64,000 bases of DNA from Fischerella thermalis PCC 7521. Lineage in GTDB: Bacteria; Cyanobacteriota; Cyanobacteriia; Cyanobacteriales; Nostocaceae. The notes beneath the pieces were generated by a model. That model saw nothing but the letters and a program-made list of their open reading frames with translations. It searched no databases and was not told the DNA's origin. This document shows, piece by piece, positions 38,248-45,985 of this stretch. The position numbers and the translations under genes are program-made. The first letter of the stretch is position 1. Each line of letters starts with the position of its first letter. Location of the stretch: the NCBI RefSeq assembly GCF_000317225.1, contig NZ_AJLL01000033.1, positions 151,161-215,160 on the forward strand. The letters run 5' to 3'.

Positions 38248-38260
38248 AATGATTATCATT
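38248..38260. promoter_or_regulatory. Fur-type operator
   Basis: The 13-bp palindrome AATGATTATCATT is perfect. With its flanks the 19-mer TATAATGATTATCATTCTC matches the classical GATAATGATWATCATTATC Fur box at 17 positions. It lies between divergent cbiM (start 38189) and the multicopper oxidase gene (start 38542), nearer to cbiM. Fur-family paralogues (Zur, Nur) bind similar sites, so the metal sensed is uncertain. Confidence 0.65.
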
Positions 38261-38358
38261 CTCTAAAAAAATAGATTAAATTTTGTATATTCTTACCTAT
38301 GGTAGATGCATTTATAAATAAAAAATTAAACATTCACTGCAAACCTCACAAGAACAGC

Positions 38359-38382
38359 CCCTCTCCGAGCTTGCGGAGAGGG
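38359..38382. repeat. CCCTCTCCG hairpin between the two divergent metal operons
   Basis: The arms CCCTCTCCG and CGGAGAGGG are perfect around AGCTTG. It is a dispersed cyanobacterial hairpin with no T run and may separate the two promoter regions. Confidence 0.6.
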
Positions 38383-38451
38383 TGAGTTAAAAGTGTATTG
38401 TATGCAATGGCATATTGTCATATTTGCAACTTTAAAGTCACTCAAAAACAA

Positions 38452-38480
38452 TTGACAATAATTTATAATTCCTATATGAA
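38452..38480 (+). promoter_or_regulatory. Sigma-70-type promoter of the iron-uptake genes
   Basis: The -35 TTGACA (38452-38457) and -10 TATGAA (38475-38480) are separated by 17 bases. Transcription would begin near 38487, giving a leader of about 55 bases that holds the perfect inverted repeat at 38497-38529. Confidence 0.6.
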
Positions 38481-38496
38481 TAAAAAGTAATTGCAA

Positions 38497-38529
38497 AATA
38501 TTTGCAGTTTGTCTTGGACTGCAAATATT
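38497..38529 (+). promoter_or_regulatory. Perfect 12-bp inverted repeat in the oxidase leader
   Basis: AATATTTGCAGT (38497-38508) and ACTGCAAATATT (38518-38529) are exact complements around a 9-base loop. The unit ends 12 bases before the oxidase ATG. It may be an operator dyad or an RNA stem controlling translation. Confidence 0.65.
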
Positions 38530-38541
38530 CGTGATACTACC

Positions 38542-39573
38542 ATGCCTAACTACTTTGCTCTCAACCAAGGAAAATTGTTGAATCGCCGTCAACTGCTCAA
38601 ACTAGCATTAATCAGTGCAGGCGTCACAGGAGCAGCTGTGCTATGGAGTAGATTAACAGCACAAAAGCAGTTGGCAAGAGTACCACCTTTGGAGACAGAG
38701 GAAAATTTTAATAGTGCTGTGAACCCGGTACAAGTATTGCGGAATTTTGATTACGGGACACTGAAGCAAGAAAACGGGCGGACAATCCGGGAATTTCGTC
38801 TTACTGCTGGAACTTCGGCGATTAAACTCAATAGTGCTGTATCTTACAACATCTGGGACTTAAATGGTCGCATTCCTGGCCCAACACTGAGAGCAAAACA
38901 AGGCGATCGCGTGCGGATATTGTTCTTCAACAAAGCTGGACATTCGCACTCTTTACATTTTCATGGTGTCCACCCAGCCGAGATGGACGGCGTTCGTCCA
39001 GTTAGTAACGGTAGCGCAACAATTTACGAGTTTGATGCTGAACCCTTTGGTGTTCATCTTTATCACTGTCACATTGAACCAGTGACTCGACATATTGCCA
39101 AAGGATTATACGGCATGTTCATCATCGATCCACCCAAGCCTCGTCCAGCGGCGGATGAGATTGTATTAGTGATGGCTGGGTATGACGTCAATGACGATAA
39201 CCACAACGAATATTACGCCTTTAATGGTTTACCCCATTACTACATGGATAACCCTATCCGCATTTATCAAAATCAGTTGATTCGATTGTATGTCCTCAAT
39301 ATTATTGAATTCGACCCCGCAGTGACATTTCACTTGCACGCCAATTTCTTTGATGTTTATCCGACTGGAATGACTCTGACTCCTAGCCAAAAAAGTGATG
39401 TAGTGACGATGGGTGTAGCAGAAAGGCACATCTTAGAATTTGCTTTTCGCTATCCAGGTAAGTATATGTTTCATCCGCATCAAGACGCGATCGCAGAAAA
39501 TGGGTGTATGGGCTTATTTGAAGTTGTGGCTGAGAAAGACTATCAAAATCCAGCAAAAAGCGTAAAATCGTAG
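38542..39573 (+). CDS. Multicopper oxidase, two-cupredoxin type, probable ferroxidase
   Basis: 343 residues from the ATG at 38542 (MPNYFALNQGKLLNRRQLLK). A twin-arginine-like signal (NRRQLLKLALISAGVTGAAV) points to export of a folded copper protein. Copper ligands are seen in LHFHGVHPAEMDG, the type 1 site HLYHCHIEPVTRHIAKGLYGM, VTFHLHANFFDVYPTG and YMFHPHQDAIAENGCMG. It is expected to oxidise Fe(II) in the periplasm so that the FTR1 permease three genes downstream can import Fe(III), by analogy to Fet3-Ftr1; nitrite-reductase-like or laccase activity is the alternative. It is first in the iron locus, after a good promoter and a leader inverted repeat. Confidence 0.88.
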   Translation: MPNYFALNQGKLLNRRQLLKLALISAGVTGAAVLWSRLTAQKQLARVPPLETEENFNSAVNPVQVLRNFDYGTLKQENGRTIREFRLTAGTSAIKLNSAVSYNIWDLNGRIPGPTLRAKQGDRVRILFFNKAGHSHSLHFHGVHPAEMDGVRPVSNGSATIYEFDAEPFGVHLYHCHIEPVTRHIAKGLYGMFIIDPPKPRPAADEIVLVMAGYDVNDDNHNEYYAFNGLPHYYMDNPIRIYQNQLIRLYVLNIIEFDPAVTFHLHANFFDVYPTGMTLTPSQKSDVVTMGVAERHILEFAFRYPGKYMFHPHQDAIAENGCMGLFEVVAEKDYQNPAKSVKS

Positions 39574-39912
39574 CATTTTTAAATTGAAATTAATTATTAA
39601 ATTTTAGCCTTTTCAAGGGTGAAATAGTTGATAAATACTTTCACTAGGTGCAAAAATAATTTAGCCAAATCTACAATAAATCTCAAATATAACCGTGGCA
39701 ATTCCCTAGGGAAGCGAACTACGGACTCAAATGCATATCCAGTAAGCTTTAGCTTACTTGAAGTAAAAACTCTGGAAATTTATTTCTTGGTGGAATAGGT
39801 GCAAGATCTAAGTTTACTTGCTTTTCAATCAGTGAACTTTACCGTTGGGAAACTTATACCCACTTAATAAAGCTAATAACTAATAACTGTATCAACATTT
39901 TCAGGAGTAAAT
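39574..39912. other. Gap between oxidase and lipoprotein with dispersed repeat copy C
   Basis: About 340 bases. It contains AGTAAGCTTTAGCTTACT (39751-39768), a perfect palindrome, and the GGAAATTTATTTCTTGG repeat at 39775-39791. A second promoter for the lipoprotein gene is possible. No gene is visible. Confidence 0.5.
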
Positions 39913-40953
39913 ATGAAAAAATTTCGTTATTTGTATTTAGCTGTGACTGCGTGTGCCATAGTAACTTTGAGTTCTTGTAACGACGGCACTTCAACCACAG
40001 AAAATTCACCCTCAGCCAGTACTCCCAATTCTGTTGCTCAGACAACAGAAGCAGTAAGCCATAGCAGTCATGGTAGCAAAAAACAAATTAACATTAATAC
40101 AGCTATTTTGTCTGAGTTAGATAAATTTGAAGCGCAGCTAGGTGTACCAGCATTATCAAATAAAATTCAGGCAAATCGTCCCTACGCTAGTCCAGAGGAA
40201 TTAGTCAACAAGAAGGTAATTACCCAAGAACAGTTTGACAAAATAAAGGATCAAGTAACTGTTCAAGAAGTTATTTTAACTGGGGAAGCCAAAGATATAG
40301 ATTACATGACCAAGCTAGGGTTGATGAAAGGACATCTGATTGTAGCGCAAGAGCTATTGGATCAAAATCAACCGAAACAGGCAGAACCTCATATTGGTCA
40401 TCCAGTAGAAGAGATTTATGTTGATGTGGAAGACCAATTAAATGAGCGTCAAGTCAAAGAATTTAAGACAACTTTAGTGAATTTGCAAGATTTGGTGAAA
40501 TCTAACCCCAAAGACAGCAAAGTCAAGACTAATTTTACTACTTCTATGCAGTCGGTGGATAGAGCGATCGCAGCCTTACCAGAAACTCAGCGTACTCAGC
40601 CATCATTTGTCCTCCAGGTAATTAATGGCCTGTTGGATTCTGCTAACTCAGAATATGGTGCAGCTGTCGCCGACGGTAAAATCACCGCAGCCATCGAATA
40701 TCAAGATTCTCGTGGCTTTGTACTCTACGCTGACGAGTTGTATAAAAGCATCTCTAGCCAGGTTGCTAAAGATAAGCCAGAAGCAGACAAAGCAATTCAG
40801 GCGAGTATGGCGCAACTGAAAAAAACCTGGCCAAGTGTGATTCCAGCAGCCAAGCCAGTCAATACTCCTGAGGAAGTCACCAAACAAATTAAAGCGATAG
40901 AATCAGCATCTCAAAAAGTCATTGACGCTGCCAAAACCCAAGCACAGCGATAA
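39913..40953 (+). CDS. Lipoprotein with helix-hairpin-helix segment and helical C-terminal domain, iron locus
   Basis: 346 residues, preceded by CAGGAG nine bases before the ATG. The lipobox is LSSC with the Cys near residue 22, followed by a Ser/Thr/His linker (SHSSHGSKK). Residues 57-115 (ININTAILSELDKFEAQLGV, NRPYASPEELVNKKVITQEQFDKI) form a ComEA/PsbU-like helix-hairpin-helix unit. The rest is all-helical, with GLMKGHLIVAQELLD and AEPHIGHPVEEIYVDVEDQL, reminiscent of imelysin/EfeO-like iron proteins in having clustered His and Glu, but I cannot assign it firmly. Its place between ferroxidase and permease suggests a periplasmic iron-binding or docking part. It is the least understood member of this locus. 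Confidence 0.75.
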   Translation: MKKFRYLYLAVTACAIVTLSSCNDGTSTTENSPSASTPNSVAQTTEAVSHSSHGSKKQININTAILSELDKFEAQLGVPALSNKIQANRPYASPEELVNKKVITQEQFDKIKDQVTVQEVILTGEAKDIDYMTKLGLMKGHLIVAQELLDQNQPKQAEPHIGHPVEEIYVDVEDQLNERQVKEFKTTLVNLQDLVKSNPKDSKVKTNFTTSMQSVDRAIAALPETQRTQPSFVLQVINGLLDSANSEYGAAVADGKITAAIEYQDSRGFVLYADELYKSISSQVAKDKPEADKAIQASMAQLKKTWPSVIPAAKPVNTPEEVTKQIKAIESASQKVIDAAKTQAQR

Positions 40954-40957
40954 TTAA

Positions 40958-41011
40958 GTTTGTAGTCAGTGCTGTCTTCGCTCAACAAGGACAAAAGTCC
41001 TGACTACAAAC
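40958..41011 (+). terminator. Two-part palindrome after the lipoprotein gene
   Basis: The outer arms GTTTGTAGTCAG and CTGACTACAAAC are perfect, and an inner hairpin AGGAC-AAAA-GTCCT lies at 40988-41001. It starts 5 bases after the stop. It belongs to a dispersed repeat family and probably stops or protects the transcript; no T run follows. Confidence 0.55.
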
Positions 41012-41158
41012 ACAATAATACATATGGTTAGATTACTATTGACTTTTTGTTCCAAACTATGAATTTAAAATTTACTGAGAAATGGATCAAAAGTTAGACA
41101 TCTCTAACTTATAGTTCATAACTAAAAACTTCTGGCTTTTAACGAAAATTAAGAACTA

Positions 41159-41593
41159 ATGCAAGAACTTGACCAAAAGAAAACAATTGACCTGCTCAAC
41201 GCCATTATGGAGTTTGAATTGGCAGGAGTTGTGCGTTACACTCACTACTCTTTGATGGTAACTGGCCCCAATCGGATTCCGATTGTAACTTTCTTTAAGG
41301 CCCAGGCAAACGAATCTTTGCTGCACGCTCAACAAGTAGGTGAAATTCTCACAGGGTTAGATGGACATCCTAGCCTAAAAATTGCCCCAATAGAAGAAAG
41401 TTACAAGCATTCAGTGAAACATATTTTGGAAGAAAGCTTGGCACACGAAAAGAAAGCACTTGATTTGTATAAAAAGTTGCTTGATACAGTAACTGATGCA
41501 AGTATTTACTTAGAAGAATTCGCCCGAACTATGATCGGTCAAGAAGAGATGCATAATCTTGAACTGAAGAAAATGTTACGCGATTTTAGTTAA
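41159..41593 (+). CDS. Ferritin-like (bacterioferritin-type) protein
   Basis: 144 residues folding as a four-helix bundle. Di-iron ligands can be placed at Glu18 (MEFELAGVVRYTHYSL), the Glu/His pair in NESLLHAQQVGEIL, Glu in EESLAHEKKALDLYKKL, and the Glu/His pair in IGQEEMHNLELKK. The set E, ExxH, E, ExxH is the bacterioferritin/ferritin pattern. It would store iron or detoxify peroxide in the cytosol. The usual haem Met of bacterioferritin cannot be placed by eye, and the length is slightly short. Its position between the iron lipoprotein and the FTR1 permease ties storage to uptake. Confidence 0.88.
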   Translation: MQELDQKKTIDLLNAIMEFELAGVVRYTHYSLMVTGPNRIPIVTFFKAQANESLLHAQQVGEILTGLDGHPSLKIAPIEESYKHSVKHILEESLAHEKKALDLYKKLLDTVTDASIYLEEFARTMIGQEEMHNLELKKMLRDFS

Positions 41594-41600
41594 GAGTCAC

Positions 41601-41724
41601 AAGTCATTGGTCATTAGTCATTAGTTATTTGTTGGTAGTTGATGGTTGGTTGTAATTGCAAACAACAAACAACAAATAACAAGCAACATAAAAATGACAA
41701 ATTACCAATGACAAATAACAAATG
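41601..41724. repeat. STRR block upstream of FTR1
   Basis: TCATTGGTCATTAGTCATTA and GTTGATGGTTGGTTG words switch strand at about 41655 to CAAACAACAAACAAC and then ACAAATTACCAATGACAAA, so the block can form a long imperfect hairpin. It ends 14 bases before the FTR1 start codon. Confidence 0.65.
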
Positions 41725-41738
41725 AAAAAGGACAACTG

Positions 41739-42707
41739 ATGGACTTTAGTACTGCTTTACCTACTTTTGTAATTACACTCCGAGAAGGAGTAGAAGCAGC
41801 CTTAGTAGTTGGTATTGTCTTGGCTTTGTTGAAAAAAGCTAAACAATCCCGACTCAATCCTTGGGTGTATGCTGGTGTCGGTGTTGGTATTGCCTTAAGT
41901 GCGCTGATTGGCGTGTTATTTAGTTGGGTAATACAAGTATTGGGAACAATTAATCCCCAGTACACATCTGTTGTTGAACCATTGATGGAAGCTGTATTTA
42001 GCGTACTGGCCATTATCATGCTCAGCTGGATGCTGATCTGGATGACCAAACAAGCTAGATTTATGAAAGCTCAAGTAGAGGGAGCGGTAACAGAAGCTTT
42101 AAAAGATAATACTAATGCTGGCTGGGGTGTTTTTAGTTTAATTTTGATTGCTGTTGTCCGCGAAGGCTTTGAAACAGTTCTATTCATTGCTGCTAATTTT
42201 CAACAGGGGCTAATTCCTGCTCTTGGGGCTATTGGTGGGATTGCACTTGCAGCAGCAATTGGTGTACTTTTATTTAAATGGGGAGTTAAAATTAATATCC
42301 GCCAATTTTTCCAAATCATGGGTGTTTTGTTGGTATTAATTGTTGGTGGATTAGTAATTTCTGCATTACATAATTTTGACGAAGCCGCAGCTAATTATGC
42401 CCTCAGTAATCGTGCTTCCGAAAGCCTTTGTTTTTACTACGAAAGGTTTACCAAAATTCATTCTTGTATACTAGGGCCAATGGTTTGGAATACAGCCAAT
42501 ATCCTACCTGAAGAAAAATTCCCCGGTATTCTACTCAAAGCCTTGTTTGGCTACAGAGAACATCTTTATGTTGTGCAGGCAGTAGGGTATGTTGTATTTT
42601 TATTGACCGTTGGAGGTTTATATTTCCGTAGTATTATGGGTGGTTCTGCTCAAGATAGTAAGAATATTTCAGCAGGACAAAAATCGGTTAGTCCAGCTAA
42701 GGAATAG
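41739..42707 (+). CDS. FTR1 family high-affinity iron permease
   Basis: 322 residues, about seven membrane helices. Both REXXE iron-channel motifs are present: LREGVEAALVVGI at residues 15-19 and VREGFETVLFIAAN near residue 147. The protein imports Fe(III) across the plasma membrane, normally after oxidation by a multicopper ferroxidase, which is encoded upstream here. A Cys-containing external loop (ASESLCFYYERFTKIHSCILG) separates the last helices. The ribosome site AAAGGA lies about 10 bases upstream within the repeat edge. The tail after the last helix is short and Ser/Lys-rich. Confidence 0.93.
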   Translation: MDFSTALPTFVITLREGVEAALVVGIVLALLKKAKQSRLNPWVYAGVGVGIALSALIGVLFSWVIQVLGTINPQYTSVVEPLMEAVFSVLAIIMLSWMLIWMTKQARFMKAQVEGAVTEALKDNTNAGWGVFSLILIAVVREGFETVLFIAANFQQGLIPALGAIGGIALAAAIGVLLFKWGVKINIRQFFQIMGVLLVLIVGGLVISALHNFDEAAANYALSNRASESLCFYYERFTKIHSCILGPMVWNTANILPEEKFPGILLKALFGYREHLYVVQAVGYVVFLLTVGGLYFRSIMGGSAQDSKNISAGQKSVSPAKE

Positions 42708-42809
42708 GGATTGGGGATAGGGGAAGATAAGAGATAAATACTTCCTTGTCCCCCTTATCCTCCTTGTCCTCCTTTTCTCCCTTCCCTTGTCCTTGATCCC
42801 CGATCCCCT

Positions 42810-43622
42810 ATGACTAAAATATCCGTTCAGCAATTATTGATTTATCCTGTTAAAGGATTAAGTAGTCACAAGTGCGATCGCGTCTATCTCAAAGTCGGAC
42901 ATGGTATTCCAGGCGATCGCGCTTTTGCTTTGATGTATAAGCAAAATGCCACAGATACTAGCTTGACTACTGTGTCTTGGATGAACAAGCAAAACTTCGC
43001 CATGCAAAACGACTGGCCAGGACTCGCTGCTTTGAATTGTTTCTATGATCCAGACACTGGCACTTTCACAGTCAAGCGCAAAGCTGTAGAGTTATTAGTT
43101 GCTGATACTAAAACTGGCAAAGGAAGGGATTTGATCTCAGCCTTTTTCACTGGCTACCTAGCAGGAATTTACCCTAGTCAGGCTGCGAGACACCCTAACC
43201 GCGCCCCTCTACAGCTAGTTGGAGAATTTGACAAAACTCGCTATCCTGACCGGGAAGCAGTACATATTTCCCTTGTCAGCCGAGGCACTATTGATAATTT
43301 AAGTCAATTAGCTGGACAGCCAATAGACGTACGGCGCTTCCGCCCAAATATTGTTGTAGAAGGTGTCCCTGCTTGGGGAGAATTTGACTGGGTGGGGAAA
43401 GAAATACAACTCGGAACAGCCCGAATCGTTGTGACTGCCAGAATTAATCGCTGCTTAAATATAGATGTTCATCCTGAAACCGGAGAAAGAGATATGAGGT
43501 TACTGTCTCTTTTGCAAGAGCAATTTCAGCATACCCAGACTGGTGTTTTAGCGCAGGTAATTAGTAGTGGTAGTGTGGCAATAGGTGAAGAGTTAATGAT
43601 AATGCCTGATGTGAAGCTGTGA
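42810..43622 (+). CDS. MOSC domain protein
   Basis: 270 residues. The N-terminal MOSC beta-barrel (VQQLLIYPVKGLSSHKCDRV, VGHGIPGDRAFALMY) precedes the MOSC core (PDREAVHISLVSRGTIDNLS, VDVRRFRPNIVVEG, ARINRCLNIDVHPETGERD) with the conserved Cys in INRCLNID. MOSC proteins hand on sulfur or handle molybdenum-cofactor chemistry, as mARC and YiiM-type enzymes do. The precise substrate is unknown. It follows FTR1 by about 100 bases of C/T-rich repeat; a link to iron is not implied by the sequence itself. Confidence 0.87.
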   Translation: MTKISVQQLLIYPVKGLSSHKCDRVYLKVGHGIPGDRAFALMYKQNATDTSLTTVSWMNKQNFAMQNDWPGLAALNCFYDPDTGTFTVKRKAVELLVADTKTGKGRDLISAFFTGYLAGIYPSQAARHPNRAPLQLVGEFDKTRYPDREAVHISLVSRGTIDNLSQLAGQPIDVRRFRPNIVVEGVPAWGEFDWVGKEIQLGTARIVVTARINRCLNIDVHPETGERDMRLLSLLQEQFQHTQTGVLAQVISSGSVAIGEELMIMPDVKL

Positions 43623-43641
43623 ACAATAGTATGTTTAAGAA

Positions 43642-43690
43642 ATCGACCACCGATGAACACCGATAAACACCGATAAATGCAGATAGATTT
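43642..43690 (-). repeat. ACCGATGAACACCGATAAAC repeat, left copy beside fecE
   Basis: Tandem CACCGATRAA units. Its reverse complement matches the block at 44847-44886 on the other side of the FecE-type ATPase gene (shared core ATCTATCTG, then TTCATCGGTG units). Confidence 0.7.
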
Positions 43691-43858
43691 AGACCTCTTG
43701 TATGAATTGTGAACTACCTACACTTCCGCTTACGCGGTAAGGGGCAAGTTTGCGGGTCTTATTCAGCTTCAACCTAGCAGTAACGGGGAAGCCGCTTGAG
43801 CGTGTCTACATCTGTGTTCGTTAGTTGAACCAGGAGAAAACGCTAACAACGAAAAACT

Positions 43859-44704
43859 TCACTCCAACTCTCTTTGCAAGTTCGGCCTGTTTGATTGTAA
43901 TTTACTTGTTCCTTTACGTCCTATCGGCACACACATTGGTGTTCCCACCACTGGATCATTAACAACACGACACTCTAACCCAAAAACCTCTTGTACCATC
44001 TCCTCAGTCATTACCTGCTTTGGTTCCCCAGCCGTAAAAATCCGACCATCTTTGACAGCAACCAAGTAATCAGCATAACGACACGCGTGATTTAAATCAT
44101 GCAGCACCATGACAATAGTCCGTCCTTGAGTTTGGTGCAACTCATACAACAAATCCAACACTTCTATTTGGTGCGCCAAATCTAAAAAAGTAGTCGGTTC
44201 ATCCAAAAGTAAAATATCTGTGTCCTGTGCTAATGCCATTGCAATCCAAGCTCGTTGTCTTTGTCCACCAGACAAAGTGTCCAATTCTCGCTCTGCCAAA
44301 TCCAGTAAATTTGTGATTTCTAGTGCCTGTTGTACAATCTTTTCATCTTTTGCTGACCACTGCTGCAACCAATTTTGATAAGGATAACGCCCTTGTGCTA
44401 CCAAATCTCTTACTGTTAACCCTTCTGGTGCAACTGGTCCTTGGGGTAAAATACCTAACTGCTGCGCTACTTCCTTAGTGGAAAGCTTAAAAATAGACTC
44501 TCCATCAAGATATACCGTGCCACCAAGGGGTTTGAGCAGCCTGGCTAAACCTCTTAACAAAGTTGATTTACCACAACCATTCGCACCAACTAAAACACTA
44601 ATTTGTCCACTGGGGATTGCCAAATTCAAATCACGGATAATTGGCACACCATCGTAAGCTAAAGACAGGCTTTTGGTTGATAGTCCTTTCATAGGCGAAA
44701 CCAT
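43859..44704 (-). CDS. Iron-siderophore/haem/B12-type ABC transporter ATP-binding protein
   Basis: 281 residues of the FecE/FhuC/BtuD group. Walker A is [20 protein letters not shown], the Q loop [15 protein letters not shown], signature [10 protein letters not shown], Walker [16 protein letters not shown] and switch His in [16 protein letters not shown]. It powers uptake through the two FecCD-type permeases encoded upstream on the same strand, 240 bases away. The C-terminal 25 residues are a charged tail. No binding protein or TonB-dependent receptor lies within the window. The gene is bracketed by inverted repeats. Confidence 0.93.
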   Translation of the reverse strand: MVSPMKGLSTKSLSLAYDGVPIIRDLNLAIPSGQISVLVGANGCGKSTLLRGLARLLKPLGGTVYLDGESIFKLSTKEVAQQLGILPQGPVAPEGLTVRDLVAQGRYPYQNWLQQWSAKDEKIVQQALEITNLLDLAERELDTLSGGQRQRAWIAMALAQDTDILLLDEPTTFLDLAHQIEVLDLLYELHQTQGRTIVMVLHDLNHACRYADYLVAVKDGRIFTAGEPKQVMTEEMVQEVFGLECRVVNDPVVGTPMCVPIGRKGTSKLQSNRPNLQRELE

Positions 44705-44846
44705 GATGAATTATGAATCACGTAAGACTGTGAATTGAAGAAGTAATATAAGGTTTTTCAGCAATTGTCCAGAGTTTGATTTGATTAACGTAGACGCGAT
44801 CATAGGCTTAAGCTAGGGTACACAATATAAGGCAATGAACACCGAT

Positions 44847-44886
44847 AATCTATCTGTGTTCATCGGTGTTCATCGGTGTTCGACTT
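44847..44886 (+). repeat. TTCATCGGTG tandem repeat, right copy beside fecE
   Basis: AATCTATCTG followed by GTTCATCGGT units, the inverted counterpart of 43642-43690. A related tandem TGTTCATCTG block is at 52679-52717. Confidence 0.7.
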
Positions 44887-44944
44887 TAAAAACATAATTT
44901 TTGCCATAGTTTCATGAATTATGAATCAATTTGTCCCCAGTCTC

Positions 44945-45985
44945 TTATTTTTTACGATTACGAATTAACAAATACAGAAAATAAGGAGCGCCAACCGCAG
45001 CAGTCACCACCCCACAAGGTATTTCAATGGGTGCAAACAGTGTTCTTCCCAGGAAGTCTGCTATCACAACAATCATTCCGCCTAACAGCGCTGAGGTAGG
45101 AATTAATCCTTGATGGTTTGCACCCACCAACTGTCTTCCTATGTGGGGTGCGATTAAACCAACAAAACCGATATTTCCGGCGGTGGCGACTGCTGCACCT
45201 GCTAAGGCTGCACCCACTAGCACTAGTAACCCACGCTCCCATTCCACGCGAGTACCCAGACCTTTGGCGACATCATCTCCCAAGTTCAAAGCGTTCAAAT
45301 GCCTTGCTAGGAGCAACGCCGTTGGTGCGAAAACAATCAACCAAGGTAAGAAGGAAAATACTTGTTCCCAGGTACGTCCGTAGACACTGCCAGCCAACCA
45401 TACTAAAGCGTCACTGACGTTATAAATATCTCCAAAGGTAATCAACAAGCTGGTGAAAGCACTTGCGATCGCAGACAAGCCAATACCCATTAAAACTAAT
45501 AGAACTGGGGAGCTACCTTTGTTCCAAGCTAGCGAGTAAATTAAAACACTCATCAATAAAGCACCAACCAAGGCTGCCAAGGGTAAAGTATAAATTAGTA
45601 CTGAATTAATTAGTACAATTGCTGAAACAGCCGCCAGACTCGCTCCGGCATTGATGCCAATAATTCCAGGATCTGCCAGAGGATTACGTGTTAAACCTTG
45701 GAAAATAGTGCCAGAGATGGCCAGTGCCACTCCCACCATCAAAGCCACAAGAGTACGGGATAGACGCAAATTATAAATCACGAAGGCATGATCTGGGTTT
45801 CCCGTATCTATACCCAATACAGTTTTGATGATATCCAAGGGTGAGATTGGATATTCACCCCTGCCCAAATTCATCACCATCGCCACTATAGTGATTAATC
45901 CCAGAAATAGCAGCACCAGTGGTACGCGTCGGTCAATCCGGAAGGATATCACCTGGGAACGAATGACTAGCCAATCAACCTTCAT
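44945..45985 (-). CDS. FecCD-type ABC transporter permease (second)
   Basis: 346 residues, about nine to ten membrane helices, of the FecCD/BtuC family. The signature RTLVALMVGVALAISGTIFQ with GLTRNPLADPGIIGINAGAS and the C-terminal GNIGFVGLIAPHIGRQLVG identify it. Each permease carries a cytoplasmic coupling helix (GLGTRVEWERG). It overlaps the preceding permease gene by 4 bases (ATGA type), so both form a heterodimeric channel for ferric siderophores, haem or cobalamin. The substrate cannot be chosen from sequence. Confidence 0.93.
   Translation of the reverse strand: MKVDWLVIRSQVISFRIDRRVPLVLLFLGLITIVAMVMNLGRGEYPISPLDIIKTVLGIDTGNPDHAFVIYNLRLSRTLVALMVGVALAISGTIFQGLTRNPLADPGIIGINAGASLAAVSAIVLINSVLIYTLPLAALVGALLMSVLIYSLAWNKGSSPVLLVLMGIGLSAIASAFTSLLITFGDIYNVSDALVWLAGSVYGRTWEQVFSFLPWLIVFAPTALLLARHLNALNLGDDVAKGLGTRVEWERGLLVLVGAALAGAAVATAGNIGFVGLIAPHIGRQLVGANHQGLIPTSALLGGMIVVIADFLGRTLFAPIEIPCGVVTAAVGAPYFLYLLIRNRKK

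Noticed and set aside
34512..38541. Cobalamin or Ni/Co riboswitch upstream of the cbi genes
   Set aside because: I looked for the B12-box GCCACTG and similar conserved words on both strands and found none; an Infernal scan would settle it.
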